From Burkholderiales bacterium (GTDB lineage Bacteria; Pseudomonadota; Gammaproteobacteria; Burkholderiales; SG8-39), in NCBI GenBank assembly GCA_020848075.1, contig JADLAV010000036.1, forward strand, positions 1 through 42,189: a stretch of 42,189 nucleotides of DNA, in the 5' to 3' direction. Shown in pieces: positions 1-7,086 of the stretch; the stretch's first letter is position 1; every line of letters starts with the position of its first letter. A program made the translations under genes and the position numbers. The notes below the pieces were generated by a model that was not told where the DNA came from, searched no databases, and worked only from the letters and a program-made list of their open reading frames with translations.

Positions 1-197
1 CACGCGCTACACTGACTTCCTGCAGGGCTGCCAGTTTGGGTTCCATCTCTGCCTCCAAAAAATAGGTTGTGGAAAACCCTTTTTAGTCGCAGAGACCCCA
101 ACTGACCAGCCCTGCATAGGATCTCAGAGAGGAGGGGATGAAACACCACGCCGCCGCGGTGCGCGCGGGATTCCTCCTTGGGAAGGAGGCGAACATG

Positions 198-1616
198 TCA
201 GCCGCCGGCGGCGCGAAGAAAGCGCTGCCGCTCGTCCTCGGTTGCGAGCTCCGCGGCGAGGAGGCGCAGAAACTCGTGCTTGTCGCGCGTGCGGCCCGCC
301 GCCTTCTTCGCCACCACCTTGGCGATCGGGCCGAGGAACGTCGCAAGCGTGCGCGTCGCCTGATCGACCGCGTCCGGAGTCAGCGGATTGGCGGGTGGCC
401 GCACGGTCTGCGTCGCCCCGGCGCGGGTGGGCGTCACGGTTCCGCGCGGAGGCAGTGGCGGGAGGGTGGCTGCCGCCGGCCGGGTAGCGAGAAACTGGTC
501 GCGTTCCTTGGGGGTCGGCAGTTCCTCGGCGAGCTTGCCGTACAGGGTGTAGAGATCGGTGGTCCGCCGCGCCGCGCGCTTGACGAGCACCCGGGCCACC
601 GGTCCCACGATGCGCGCGAGTTTATCCTCGACCTGCTTGAGCGTGACGGAATCCCAGCCCGTCGGCGGCAGGCTCGTCGACGGCGTGGGCGTGAGCTCCG
701 GATGAGTGCGCGGCGGCGCGCTCGGATCGGCGAGGCCGATCGGCTGCGTGGGCTCGGTGATGATGGTCTCTTCCGAGAGCGCGGGGCTGACGGGCGCCGC
801 ATATGCCCCGAGGATCGCCGCCCGGAATTCCGCCGCTGTCTGGTAACGGTCGTCCGGCTTCTTCGCGAGCCCCGTGGCGATCACCGGATCGAAGCGCTCC
901 CAGCCGCGCGTCGCGTCCAGCTGCGACGGCGCGGGCGGATTCTCGTAGCAGATCCTGAAGGCGACCGTCTCCGCCCGCCCGCTGAACGGCCGCGCCCCGG
1001 TGAGCAGCTGGTAGAAGACCACACCTGCCGAGAAGAGGTCGGCGCGCCAGTCCACGGCCTGGCCGGCGTACTGCTCCGGCGCCATGTAGCCCGGAGTCCC
1101 CATGATGGCGCCGGTCTGGGTGAGGCTCGACGAATCGATGCGGGCGATGCCGAAGTCGGCGATCTTCAGCTTTCCGTTCATCATGATGATGATGTTCGCC
1201 GGCTTGATGTCGCGGTGCCAGACGCCCTGCTCGTGCGCGTACTCGAGCGCGTCGAGCAGCTGCACCGTCACGCTCACCGCGTCGCGCTCCTCGAACCGCG
1301 TGCCCCGGTTGAAATACTCGCGCAGCGGGTTGCCCTGCACGTATTCCATCGCGATATAGGCGACGCTCTCGTCCTCGCCGTACTCGTAGACCGCCACGAT
1401 TCCGGGATGCGAGAGCCTGCCGGCAGCCTGCGCCTCGTGCTTGAACCGGGCGACGAGCGTGCCGCCCCGGTCGTCGTCGATCAACTCCTTGCGGATGGTC
1501 TTGACCGCGACCGGACGCCGGATGTTGGGGTCGAACGCCCTGTAGACGACGCCCATGGCGCCCTTGCCGAGGATCTCGGCGGCCTCGTACTTGCCGAACC
1601 GGACCGGCTCGTTCAT
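198..1616 (-). CDS. Hanks-type serine/threonine protein kinase with duplicated C-terminal domain
   Basis: Predicted cytoplasmic Ser/Thr kinase of 472 aa. Seen in the sequence: glycine-rich loop GKGAMG near residues 18-22, VAVK lysine at K39, catalytic loop HRDIKPAN at 134-141, DFG at 154-156 and APE at 179-181, so the catalytic residues appear intact. No membrane segment is visible, unlike PknB-type receptor kinases. After a proline-rich linker (about 275-320) come two related segments, about 325-377 and 416-469. Each has a pattern like LxxIVGPVAxVLVKRAA, then Y/F-LxxLAxEL, then an ERxxFL end, separated by a second Pro/Thr linker. I do not recognise this domain. The gene is last in a co-directional trio, 31 bp after the HAMP sensor gene, so the kinase is a plausible output of that sensor (inference). 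Substrates are not apparent. Confidence 0.93.
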   Translation of the reverse strand: MNEPVRFGKYEAAEILGKGAMGVVYRAFDPNIRRPVAVKTIRKELIDDDRGGTLVARFKHEAQAAGRLSHPGIVAVYEYGEDESVAYIAMEYVQGNPLREYFNRGTRFEERDAVSVTVQLLDALEYAHEQGVWHRDIKPANIIIMMNGKLKIADFGIARIDSSSLTQTGAIMGTPGYMAPEQYAGQAVDWRADLFSAGVVFYQLLTGARPFSGRAETVAFRICYENPPAPSQLDATRGWERFDPVIATGLAKKPDDRYQTAAEFRAAILGAYAAPVSPALSEETIITEPTQPIGLADPSAPPRTHPELTPTPSTSLPPTGWDSVTLKQVEDKLARIVGPVARVLVKRAARRTTDLYTLYGKLAEELPTPKERDQFLATRPAAATLPPLPPRGTVTPTRAGATQTVRPPANPLTPDAVDQATRTLATFLGPIAKVVAKKAAGRTRDKHEFLRLLAAELATEDERQRFLRAAGG

Positions 1617-1647
1617 GCGGGGCGGGCCCCGCGCGCGTCGGGCGAGA

Positions 1648-2520
1648 TCACGTCTCGAGCATCCGCATCGCCTGGACCAGGCTCTTACGCATGCGGTTGA
1701 AGGATTCGGCCAGGGTGCCGATCTCGTCGCGGCTGCGCGCCGCGAACTCCGGCGCGTCCATGTTGCCGAGGCTCACCTCGTCGGCGAGCCTGGACAGGCG
1801 CGACACCGGGTGGATCACCATGCGCCACAGCATGAGGTTGAGCGCGAGGCCGATGAGCAGGAACACGATCGCGAGCGAGATCATGAATACCCGGAACGCG
1901 GCCTCGGCGCGCAGGATCGGCACCGCCATCGGCACGGCCACGATCTGCGACCCGACGATCTCGTTCAGCTGCCAGCCGAAGCCGTTCGCCGGCCCATAGC
2001 GCTCCACCATGGTCTTCGGCGCCGCTTCGACCGTCGAGTGGCAGACGAGACAGCTCGGCAGCGTGATCTTGATCGGGCGCGCGATGTACAGCGACCTGCC
2101 CGTCGGCGTGTCGCGCTCGCCGATGAGCTCCTTGCGCTCGCTCGAGTTCCGGAACTGCTGCACGATGTCGGCCTCCCAGTCGGTCGCGCGATTGCGTGGA
2201 TTGGTCGGATTGAGCGTCGCCTCCTTGTAGCTGTATTCCGGGAAGTTCTTCTTCACGCCTTCCACCACCTCGGTCGCCGAATACGCCGGGACGGACTGGG
2301 GCAAGAAGGTGTACTTGATCTGGGTGGCGAGAAGCGGCTGCACCTGGCTCGAGGTATAGGCGCGCGTGGAAAGCGCCGTCTCCAGCACCAGGCGGGCGTT
2401 CTGGACGATCTCGTCGCGGGCATTTTGCTGGAGCAACTCCCGCGAGACATAGCCGGCTGCGGCCAGCCCGGCCACGAACACCAGGATGAATACCAGATTG
2501 AACTTCAGGATCAATTTCAT
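1648..2520 (-). CDS. Membrane haem-type sensor (DUF3365/Tll0287-like) with HAMP domain and no output domain
   Basis: Protein of 290 aa. An N-terminal membrane segment (about 6-24) and a second one (about 209-231) flank an extracytoplasmic domain that carries CLVCH at 157-161, a CxxCH haem-attachment motif. This arrangement fits the DUF3365 family of sensors. A HAMP linker follows (about 232-285, including the DEIGTLAESFNRM stretch) and the protein ends five residues later. Most HAMP sensors continue into a histidine kinase, cyclase or methyl-accepting domain, and none is present here. The gene lies between the FecR-domain gene (42 bp gap) and the Ser/Thr kinase gene (31 bp gap) on the same strand. 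A redox or gas-sensing role coupled to the kinase is inference; the haem motif and topology are visible. Confidence 0.88.
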   Translation of the reverse strand: MKLILKFNLVFILVFVAGLAAAGYVSRELLQQNARDEIVQNARLVLETALSTRAYTSSQVQPLLATQIKYTFLPQSVPAYSATEVVEGVKKNFPEYSYKEATLNPTNPRNRATDWEADIVQQFRNSSERKELIGERDTPTGRSLYIARPIKITLPSCLVCHSTVEAAPKTMVERYGPANGFGWQLNEIVGSQIVAVPMAVPILRAEAAFRVFMISLAIVFLLIGLALNLMLWRMVIHPVSRLSRLADEVSLGNMDAPEFAARSRDEIGTLAESFNRMRKSLVQAMRMLET

Positions 2521-2562
2521 CTTGTGTCCCCTCGCTGTTCCCGCGTCTTATTCTTGCATTCG

Positions 2563-3468
2563 CTACTGGCCGGCCGCCGGCTCGACCCGTGCGGAGGAGC
2601 TTTCCTCCTCCTTCTTCGGCTCGTACTTCTCCGGAAACACGATCGGATCCCACTCCCAGTGGTATCGCATGTTCGCGACGAGCCCGGCCCGGAACGCCGG
2701 GTCGGCCGCCTTGGCGCGCCAGAGGGGCACGAGCACCTGCCGGATCTCGCGGTCGGACTTCAGCCAGCCTTCGACGTCCGCATAGGTGAAATCAGGCCCC
2801 GGCTTGGGCGCGATGTCGCGTCCCTTGAACTTGGCGAGGCGCATCGGCAGCGTGTCGCGGAACGCGCGCGGCATGCTCTCGACGAAGGGTGGGGGCAGCC
2901 GCTCGGAGATCGCGCCCTTCTGGCCGTTCCTCCGGGCGTAGAACCGTCCGGGGCGCACGGCGGCGCGGGCGGCCGTTCGCCCCGCCGGCTCGAGAATGGT
3001 GCCTTCGCCGCTTTCCATGTAGAGGCTGCCCTCGGCCGGGGTCATGTGCACCACGCTCACCCCCTCGCCCAGGAGGAGGCTGACGAGCGGCGTGTCGAGA
3101 CGATATTGCGCCGGGTCCTGGCGCTTCGGGACCGTGAGCTTGAGCCATCCGGCAAGGAGGTAGTGCGGTCCGACGATGGGCGGCGAGCCGCGCGACCCGG
3201 GTAGGTCGGCGAGGTACCGGGTGTCCGCGCCCAGCTCGATCACCGCGCCGTCGTCGAACTCGATCTGCGCGAGTCCGTTCTTCCCGGTGTGCAGGATGTC
3301 GGCGCGCCCGAGCTTGATGCCCTCGACGAGAACGTAGGCGCGCGCTTCGCGGATGAGCGTCGCCTGGCCTTCGAGCAGCGTGAGCGTCCCCGCGTCCTCA
3401 CGGGCCGCAGCCGCGAGCGGCAGCAGCAAAGACGCAATGACGCCCGCCACCAGGTGTCGCACACGCAA
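2563..3468 (-). CDS. Exported FecR-domain protein
   Basis: About 301 aa from the chosen start. A signal peptide (basic MRVRH, then a hydrophobic stretch ending in LAAAA) is followed by a FecR-like beta-rich region (LLEGQATLIREAR, LGRADILHTGKNGLAQIEFDDGAVIELG). The C-terminal half is unrecognised and ends in a charged tail. Start choice: the frame is open to a GTG at 3525, but TTG at 3468 has a GGGGGA Shine-Dalgarno about 7 nt upstream and places the signal peptide at the very N-terminus. A TATAAG -10-like hexamer (minus strand, 3532-3537) would put the transcript start near 3525, upstream of the TTG. Classical FecR proteins are anti-sigma factors with a membrane helix, but no sigma factor gene is near. 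It is first in the putative operon with the HAMP sensor and the kinase. Confidence 0.82.
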   Translation of the reverse strand: MRVRHLVAGVIASLLLPLAAAAREDAGTLTLLEGQATLIREARAYVLVEGIKLGRADILHTGKNGLAQIEFDDGAVIELGADTRYLADLPGSRGSPPIVGPHYLLAGWLKLTVPKRQDPAQYRLDTPLVSLLLGEGVSVVHMTPAEGSLYMESGEGTILEPAGRTAARAAVRPGRFYARRNGQKGAISERLPPPFVESMPRAFRDTLPMRLAKFKGRDIAPKPGPDFTYADVEGWLKSDREIRQVLVPLWRAKAADPAFRAGLVANMRYHWEWDPIVFPEKYEPKKEEESSSARVEPAAGQ

Positions 3469-3756
3469 GTGGGTGTCCCCCGATGCACCGTCGTCTGCAC
3501 GAGCGCTCACGCGACGCTCGTGCACCGCCGGCTTATATGTATGCCCCGCAACTTACGATCCTACTCTACGCATGCCCAGCACCGGCTGTCAACGAGTGTC
3601 CTCTGCCGGGTGCGGGCGCATCGCTCGCTCGCGCCGATGACGCCTCGCGGAGGGCCGTTCGGACCCTTGTCGGCGTTTCGGCACGCGACTGGACGGCCGG
3701 CCGCGCCAAGGCGCCGGGTGGGCGCAGCCGCTGGTACGCCGGAAGGATGCGCCTAA

Positions 3757-3861
3757 ACCACCCCGCCGCGCTGCGCGCGGCACCCTTCCTTGAAAAGGAG
3801 GGGATCCTTCTTTTTTCCCCTCCTCCCCGAGGAGGGATGGCTGCGTAGCAGCCGGGGTGGT
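3757..3861. repeat. REP/BIME-like palindromic unit 1
   Basis: A 105-bp unit bounded by a perfect 9-bp terminal inverted repeat: ACCACCCCG at 3757-3765 and CGGGGTGGT at 3853-3861. Inside are a GC-rich palindrome (CCGCGCTGCGCGCGG) and CCTTGAAAAGGAGGGG, which is inversely related to the CCCCTCCTC run further in. Related copies lie at 3883-3959 and 42067-42111, so this is a dispersed family. Confidence 0.75.
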
Positions 3862-3882
3862 GCTGCATTCTGCCGGCGCCGC

Positions 3883-3959
3883 AACCACCCCGCCGGCTTC
3901 GCCGGCACCCCTTGAAAAGGAGGGGAGATTCTTTTCCCCTCCTCGGAAAGGAGGGGATC
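3883..3959. repeat. REP/BIME-like palindromic unit 2
   Basis: Starts with the same AACCACCCCG at 3883-3892. It continues with the short palindrome GCCGGCTTCGCCGGC, then CACCCCTTGAAAAGGAGGGG and an opposed CCCCTCCTCGGAAAGGAGGGG copy. A degenerate third start (AACCACCTCTCC) follows near 3969. The order of motifs matches unit 1, which supports a mobile or amplified intergenic repeat and not chance GC-rich sequence. Confidence 0.72.
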
Positions 3960-4060
3960 TTTCTTCGCAACCACCTCTCCTCGGAAAGGCGTTGAATACG
4001 ATTCTTCGCGAACACCTTGATGACGTGGCCGCAGATTTGGGTCACGGGCAAGCGTGTGGC

Positions 4061-4076
4061 TTGGCACGCTCGATGC
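4061..4076 (+). promoter_or_regulatory. Candidate sigma-54 promoter upstream of hupB
   Basis: TTGGCACGCTCGATGC has the -24 GG (4063-4064) and -12 GC (4075-4076) dinucleotides with the required 10 bp between them, and a full TGGCAC box. The -12 box (ATGCA) departs from TTGCA at one base. It lies just upstream of the sigma-70 promoter of hupB. No enhancer-binding site was identified, so this is tentative. Confidence 0.35.
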
Positions 4077-4080
4077 AGCC

Positions 4081-4110
4081 TTGACACGGCGAGAGACGGG
4101 TTGCTATAAC
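4081..4110 (+). promoter_or_regulatory. Sigma-70 promoter of hupB
   Basis: TTGACA at 4081-4086 and TATAAC at 4105-4110 are separated by 18 bp. This is a near-consensus pair in very GC-rich DNA, about 63 bp upstream of the hupB GTG start, giving a leader of roughly 57 nt. Confidence 0.75.
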
Positions 4111-4173
4111 GCGCCTTCTCCGCGACCTCCCGGCCTGGGCCGGGCGGGCGCATCCGGAGCGAGAGGGGGGAGC

Positions 4174-4446
4174 GTGAACAAGAGCGACATGATCGACCAG
4201 ATCGCCCGATCGGCGGACATCTCCAAGGCGGCCGCGCAGCGCGCCCTGGACGCGGCGGTGGCGAACATCAAGACCGCCCTCAAGAAGGGCGGGGCGGTCA
4301 CGATCGTCGGCTTCGGCACCTTCTACGTTGCGGAGCGCAAGTCGCGGGCGGGGCGCAATCCGCAGACCGGCGAGACGATCAGGATCAAGGCTGCCCGCGT
4401 GCCGAAGTTCCGCCCTGGCAAGGCCCTCAAGGATGCGATAAACTGA
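4174..4446 (+). CDS. hupB: HU-family nucleoid DNA-binding protein
   Basis: 90 aa, the usual HU length. The N-terminal helices ([20 protein letters not shown]), the VGFGTFYV beta strand and the DNA-minor-groove arm ([19 protein letters not shown], including the conserved R-NPQTG) are followed by [14 protein letters not shown], a textbook HU end. The start is GTG, chosen because it gives the canonical N-terminus and lies 3 nt after a purine-rich GAGAGGGGGG run. It has its own sigma-70 promoter at 4081-4110. In E. coli hupB lies next to ppiD; here the same neighbours are separated only by the tRNAs and the inserted element. A small hairpin (TCCGGC/GCCGGA at 4466-4483) lies between the gene and tRNA-Val and has no T tract. 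Confidence 0.97.
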   Translation: MNKSDMIDQIARSADISKAAAQRALDAAVANIKTALKKGGAVTIVGFGTFYVAERKSRAGRNPQTGETIRIKAARVPKFRPGKALKDAIN

Positions 4447-4496
4447 GCCTCCTTTTCGGGGCATGTCCGGCGACTGTGCCGGAACCCTCGGAAAAG

Positions 4497-4572
4497 GGGT
4501 GCTTAGCTCAGCTGGTAGAGCGTCGCCCTTACAAGGCGAATGTCGGCGGTTCGATCCCGTCAGCACCCACCA
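4497..4572 (+). tRNA. tRNA-Val (anticodon TAC)
   Basis: A complete 76-nt cloverleaf. The acceptor stem GGGTGCT pairs with AGCACCC, the D-arm is TTAGCTCAGCTGGTAGAGC, the anticodon loop CCTTACAAGG reads TAC, the T-arm contains GGTTCGATCCC, and the terminal CCA is encoded. Its 3' 45 nt are the integration site of the element to the right. Confidence 0.98.
4528..4572 (+). repeat. attL: 45-bp integration core within the tRNA-Val 3' end
   Basis: This segment, from the anticodon loop to the CCA end, is repeated identically over 45 bp at 14099-14143. The tRNA gene stays intact on this side, next to the integrase gene. That is the usual outcome when a tyrosine integrase uses a tRNA 3' end. The first differing bases lie just before 4528 and at 4573. 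Confidence 0.95.
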
Positions 4573-4667
4573 AGCAACACGGTAACGCCTAGATGTAGCG
4601 CCGCTTTTCGGCTTCGGCAGACCTCGGGAATTCCTCCCGAAAGGGTCATGCACAAGGAGTCCGCAAA

Positions 4668-5663
4668 GTGGAGAACGATACGAGCAGCACGGGGCCGGGC
4701 GCCCCGGTCGAGGCACCTTCCCGAGCCTTGACGAACAGCCTGAGCCGGCGCGCGTTCACGCTGACCGAGTTGATCGACGCCTTCATGGCGCAGTACGCCG
4801 GACCCGATCGCGGCATCGGCACGCGGCTCGCGTTCTGGTCGCAACGCCTCGGTGATCGCGTCGCCGCCGAGATCTCCCCCGACGACGTCGCAGACACGCT
4901 CGCCGAGCTCGCGCTCGGGCGCGGTCGCACCTATCTCGGCAAGGACGAAAACGGCGAGCGGCGCTTCAAGGAGCGCGGACACGCGGCGCGCGCCCCGGCG
5001 ACCGTCAACCGATACCTGACCAGCCTCGGGAGCGTGTACCGCTTCGCGCGTCGACGTCGGCTTCTGCCTCGTGGTCACGTCTCGCCGACCCGCGGGATCG
5101 AGCGCGCCCCGACGAACAACGGGCGCGTGCGCTTCCTCGATGACGGAGAACGGGCGCGGCTCCTGGCGACCTGCCGCACGTCCTCATGGTCGCGCTTGAG
5201 CCTGTTGGTCTTGATGGCGGTCACGACCGGCGCAAGGCGAGGCGAACTACTCGCGCTCACCTGGCGCGACCTCGATCTCGAGAAGCGGCACGCCTACGTC
5301 CGGACCTCGAAGAACGGCGAGCCGCGCATGCTCGTGCTGGTCGCGCCCGTGCTCGCCGAGATCGAGCGCATCCGCTCGCGGCGCGCGGATGACTTCGTCT
5401 TCGCCTCCGACAAGCGGCCCGGCCGCGCGATGCGGATCGAGCGCGCCTTCCGTGAGGCCTGCGCCGCGGCGAGGATCGAGGACTTCCGCTTTCACGACCT
5501 TCGACATACGGCCGCGAGCTACCTCGCGCAGAACGGGGCGAGCTTGATCGAGATCGCCGACACCCTCGGGCACAAGCAATTGCAGATGGTCCGCCGGTAC
5601 GCGCACTTGTCTATCGCGAGCAAGGTCGCGCTCGCCGATCGGGTCTTCAGCAACATCGCGTGA
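4668..5663 (+). CDS. int: Tyrosine-type site-specific integrase
   Basis: 331 aa. Catalyses integration and excision of the element at tRNA-Val. The N-terminal half (about 30-140) looks like a SAM-like core-binding domain (FTLTELIDAFMAQYAG, ATVNRYLTSLGSVYRFA). The catalytic domain shows all expected residues: R190 in TGARRGELLAL, a lysine in TSKNGEPR, H276-x-x-R279 in HDLRHTAA, H302 in LGHKQ and the nucleophile Y311 in RRYAHL. The start is GTG with AAGGAG 8 nt upstream. It reads away from attL, and its stop overlaps the next gene by GTGA, so the downstream gene is probably co-translated. Family length is normal and there is no sign of decay. Confidence 0.96.
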   Translation: MENDTSSTGPGAPVEAPSRALTNSLSRRAFTLTELIDAFMAQYAGPDRGIGTRLAFWSQRLGDRVAAEISPDDVADTLAELALGRGRTYLGKDENGERRFKERGHAARAPATVNRYLTSLGSVYRFARRRRLLPRGHVSPTRGIERAPTNNGRVRFLDDGERARLLATCRTSSWSRLSLLVLMAVTTGARRGELLALTWRDLDLEKRHAYVRTSKNGEPRMLVLVAPVLAEIERIRSRRADDFVFASDKRPGRAMRIERAFREACAAARIEDFRFHDLRHTAASYLAQNGASLIEIADTLGHKQLQMVRRYAHLSIASKVALADRVFSNIA

Positions 5664-6082
5664 GCCGCATCCCGCACGAGGAGATGCTCGAGATCTACCG
5701 GCGCGCGCACGAGGCCGGCGACCCGGACTCGGCGCGTCACGCGCTGCTTCTGGTCGCCGGCGTGCCCGGCCTCGTGATGCCGCGCTGGCTGGCGCAGATG
5801 GTCATCGCGGCGATCGTCAAGAGCGATCGCGGCGAGGCCGACGAGCTCTTCTGGTTCGGCAACGAGGCGGCGCTCGTCGCGCGGCGCAAGCGCTTCCGCG
5901 AGGGCCGCGACTACTCCATCCGCCATAGCATCGAGCATGCGGTCGCCTGGCACGAGGCGCGCGGGACGGGCGTCACGAAGAAGCAGATCATCGAGGCCGC
6001 GGCGCAAAAACACCGGCTCTCGGTGAAGGCGATCGAGAAGATCCTCTACCCGCCGTCCCCTACTGGAAGGGGTAAAAAGTAG
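5660..6082 (+). CDS. Unknown protein coupled to the integrase gene
   Basis: 140 aa, starting at a GTG inside the GTGA that ends int, so probably translationally coupled. No family recognised. The first 60 residues look helical (EEMLEIYRRAHEAGD, VMPRWLAQMVIAAIVKSD). The C-terminal stretch GVTKKQIIEAAAQKHRLSVKAI resembles a helix-turn-helix, with a possible recognition helix around SVKAIEKIL. A DNA-binding or recombination-accessory role would fit the position but is only inference. Confidence 0.75.
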   Translation: MSRIPHEEMLEIYRRAHEAGDPDSARHALLLVAGVPGLVMPRWLAQMVIAAIVKSDRGEADELFWFGNEAALVARRKRFREGRDYSIRHSIEHAVAWHEARGTGVTKKQIIEAAAQKHRLSVKAIEKILYPPSPTGRGKK

Positions 6083-6157
6083 GTTTACCCGCGCGCCACT
6101 AGACGCGAAACTTTCCCCCGTCGTCGCCGGGAAGCGGCGCCATCTAGGGAAAGATGA

Positions 6158-6448
6158 ATGACCACCATCACGAAGTCCAAGCGTGTGCAGGCGAAGCCCG
6201 AGCCTACGCGCGATGTTCCCCGCTCCTCGCTCGTCGGCCTTTGGGACTGGCGACGGAGCAACGGGCACCTCTTCGTCTCCGACACGGCGCTGCGCTGGTT
6301 CCTCCGCAAGCACCGCGACCGCTTCATCGAGGCGGGAGCGCTCTTCTTGGTCAACGGCCGACAGCAAGTCGATCCTGAAAAGTTCGAGCCCGTGCTGCGC
6401 GAGATCGGCATCGAGGAGGCACGGCGCGCGAGCGAGGAGGCGGCATGA
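6158..6448 (+). CDS. Small putative DNA-binding / excisionase-like protein
   Basis: 96 aa. The core SDTALRWFLRKHRDRFIEAGAL, then a strand with NGRQQVDPEKFEPVL, resembles the small excisionase-like or helix-turn-helix proteins often encoded near integrases: a helix pair, a beta hairpin with a GR turn, then a final helix. This is pattern recognition, not a confirmed family. The N-terminus is basic and Pro-rich. It follows a 75-bp gap and overlaps the next gene by ATGA. In satellites such proteins (AlpA/Xis types) control excision or the int promoter. Confidence 0.65.
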   Translation: MTTITKSKRVQAKPEPTRDVPRSSLVGLWDWRRSNGHLFVSDTALRWFLRKHRDRFIEAGALFLVNGRQQVDPEKFEPVLREIGIEEARRASEEAA

Positions 6449-6903
6449 GAGATCAGCTCACGCTCATTGAAGGCGACGCGCGCCGTAGCTGCGCGATCAC
6501 GCTCAAGACAAGCAACGTCTCGCTCGTGCAGAACAACTGCACCATCCGCGAGCTATGCCCGAAATGCGGGGATTTCCACAAGGATAGCGAAATCCCCGCG
6601 TGGGTCTTCTCCGGCGAGCATTCGCTGTGCGGTCGCTGCGCGAAGACTTTCGCACCCGATCTGCACCGGATAGCACGCGAGATCGCGATGCTGTGCTTTT
6701 CGTTCACGGGCGAGAGGGACTACGAGGCAGCATACGCGATTGTCGAATCGGCGATGGGGCACGTTCCGCGGATCAGCGACATTCGCTGGAATCGGACATC
6801 GAAGAGCACCGCAACCTTGCGGCGCATCCTTGATGAGCCCGAGGCGCGCTTCCTGCTGCAGAAGGCGATCGACCGAACCCGCGACGGCGTGGTGCCTTGG
6901 TAG
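6445..6903 (+). CDS. Unknown protein with a four-cysteine zinc-ribbon motif
   Basis: 152 aa. CPKC and, about 24 residues later, CGRC form a likely zinc-binding knuckle pair in the N-terminal third. The rest looks helical and carries a basic stretch (WNRTSKSTATLRRIL). No family recognised. It starts within the ATGA overlap of the previous gene and is probably co-translated with it. A nucleic-acid-binding role is plausible for such zinc ribbons; nothing further can be read from the sequence. Confidence 0.72.
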   Translation: MRDQLTLIEGDARRSCAITLKTSNVSLVQNNCTIRELCPKCGDFHKDSEIPAWVFSGEHSLCGRCAKTFAPDLHRIAREIAMLCFSFTGERDYEAAYAIVESAMGHVPRISDIRWNRTSKSTATLRRILDEPEARFLLQKAIDRTRDGVVPW

Positions 6904-6906
6904 GCA

Positions 6907-7086
6907 ATGACTCCGGCCGCGCTCGCCGAACTCCGGCGCCTGGTCGTCGCTGCCGAGGCCGACCTCGAGCAGGCGCTCGGCATCCTTCAGCACGGACCGG
7001 ATGACCTCCGCCGCGAGATCGCGCGGGCGCTCGCCGCGATGATCATCGTCCGCGGAGTCCTGGAGTTCACATGCCCGACGCCCTGA
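6907..7086 (+). CDS. Small unknown protein (59 aa)
   Basis: Starts at ATG 6907, 3 nt after the previous stop, and overlaps the start of the RepA-like gene by 16 bp. The sequence is helical and Ala/Leu/Glu-rich (LAELRRLVVAAEADLEQALG), possibly a short coiled coil. Support comes from its tight packing between two better-supported genes; there is no homology evidence. It could be a non-coding spacer. Confidence 0.5.
   Translation: MTPAALAELRRLVVAAEADLEQALGILQHGPDDLRREIARALAAMIIVRGVLEFTCPTP

Larger units (their letters stand above)
3469..4080. other. Gene-free intergenic region with palindromic repeats
   Basis: No convincing coding sequence lies between the FecR-domain gene and the hupB promoter. 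The left part (to about 3755) shows nothing recognisable. The right part holds the REP/BIME-like repeats listed separately. Open frames here have no ribosome binding site and would encode repeat-derived peptides rich in Arg, Pro and Gly. Confidence 0.7.

Noticed and set aside
1-197. A gene fragment at the left edge
   Set aside because: No frame there has a ribosome site or recognisable sequence; it appears to be the region downstream of the kinase gene.
138-1700. Open frame of about 520 codons on the plus strand opposite the Ser/Thr kinase
   Set aside because: Shadow of the kinase gene in high-GC DNA; it contains no recognisable motif, while the kinase has all catalytic residues.
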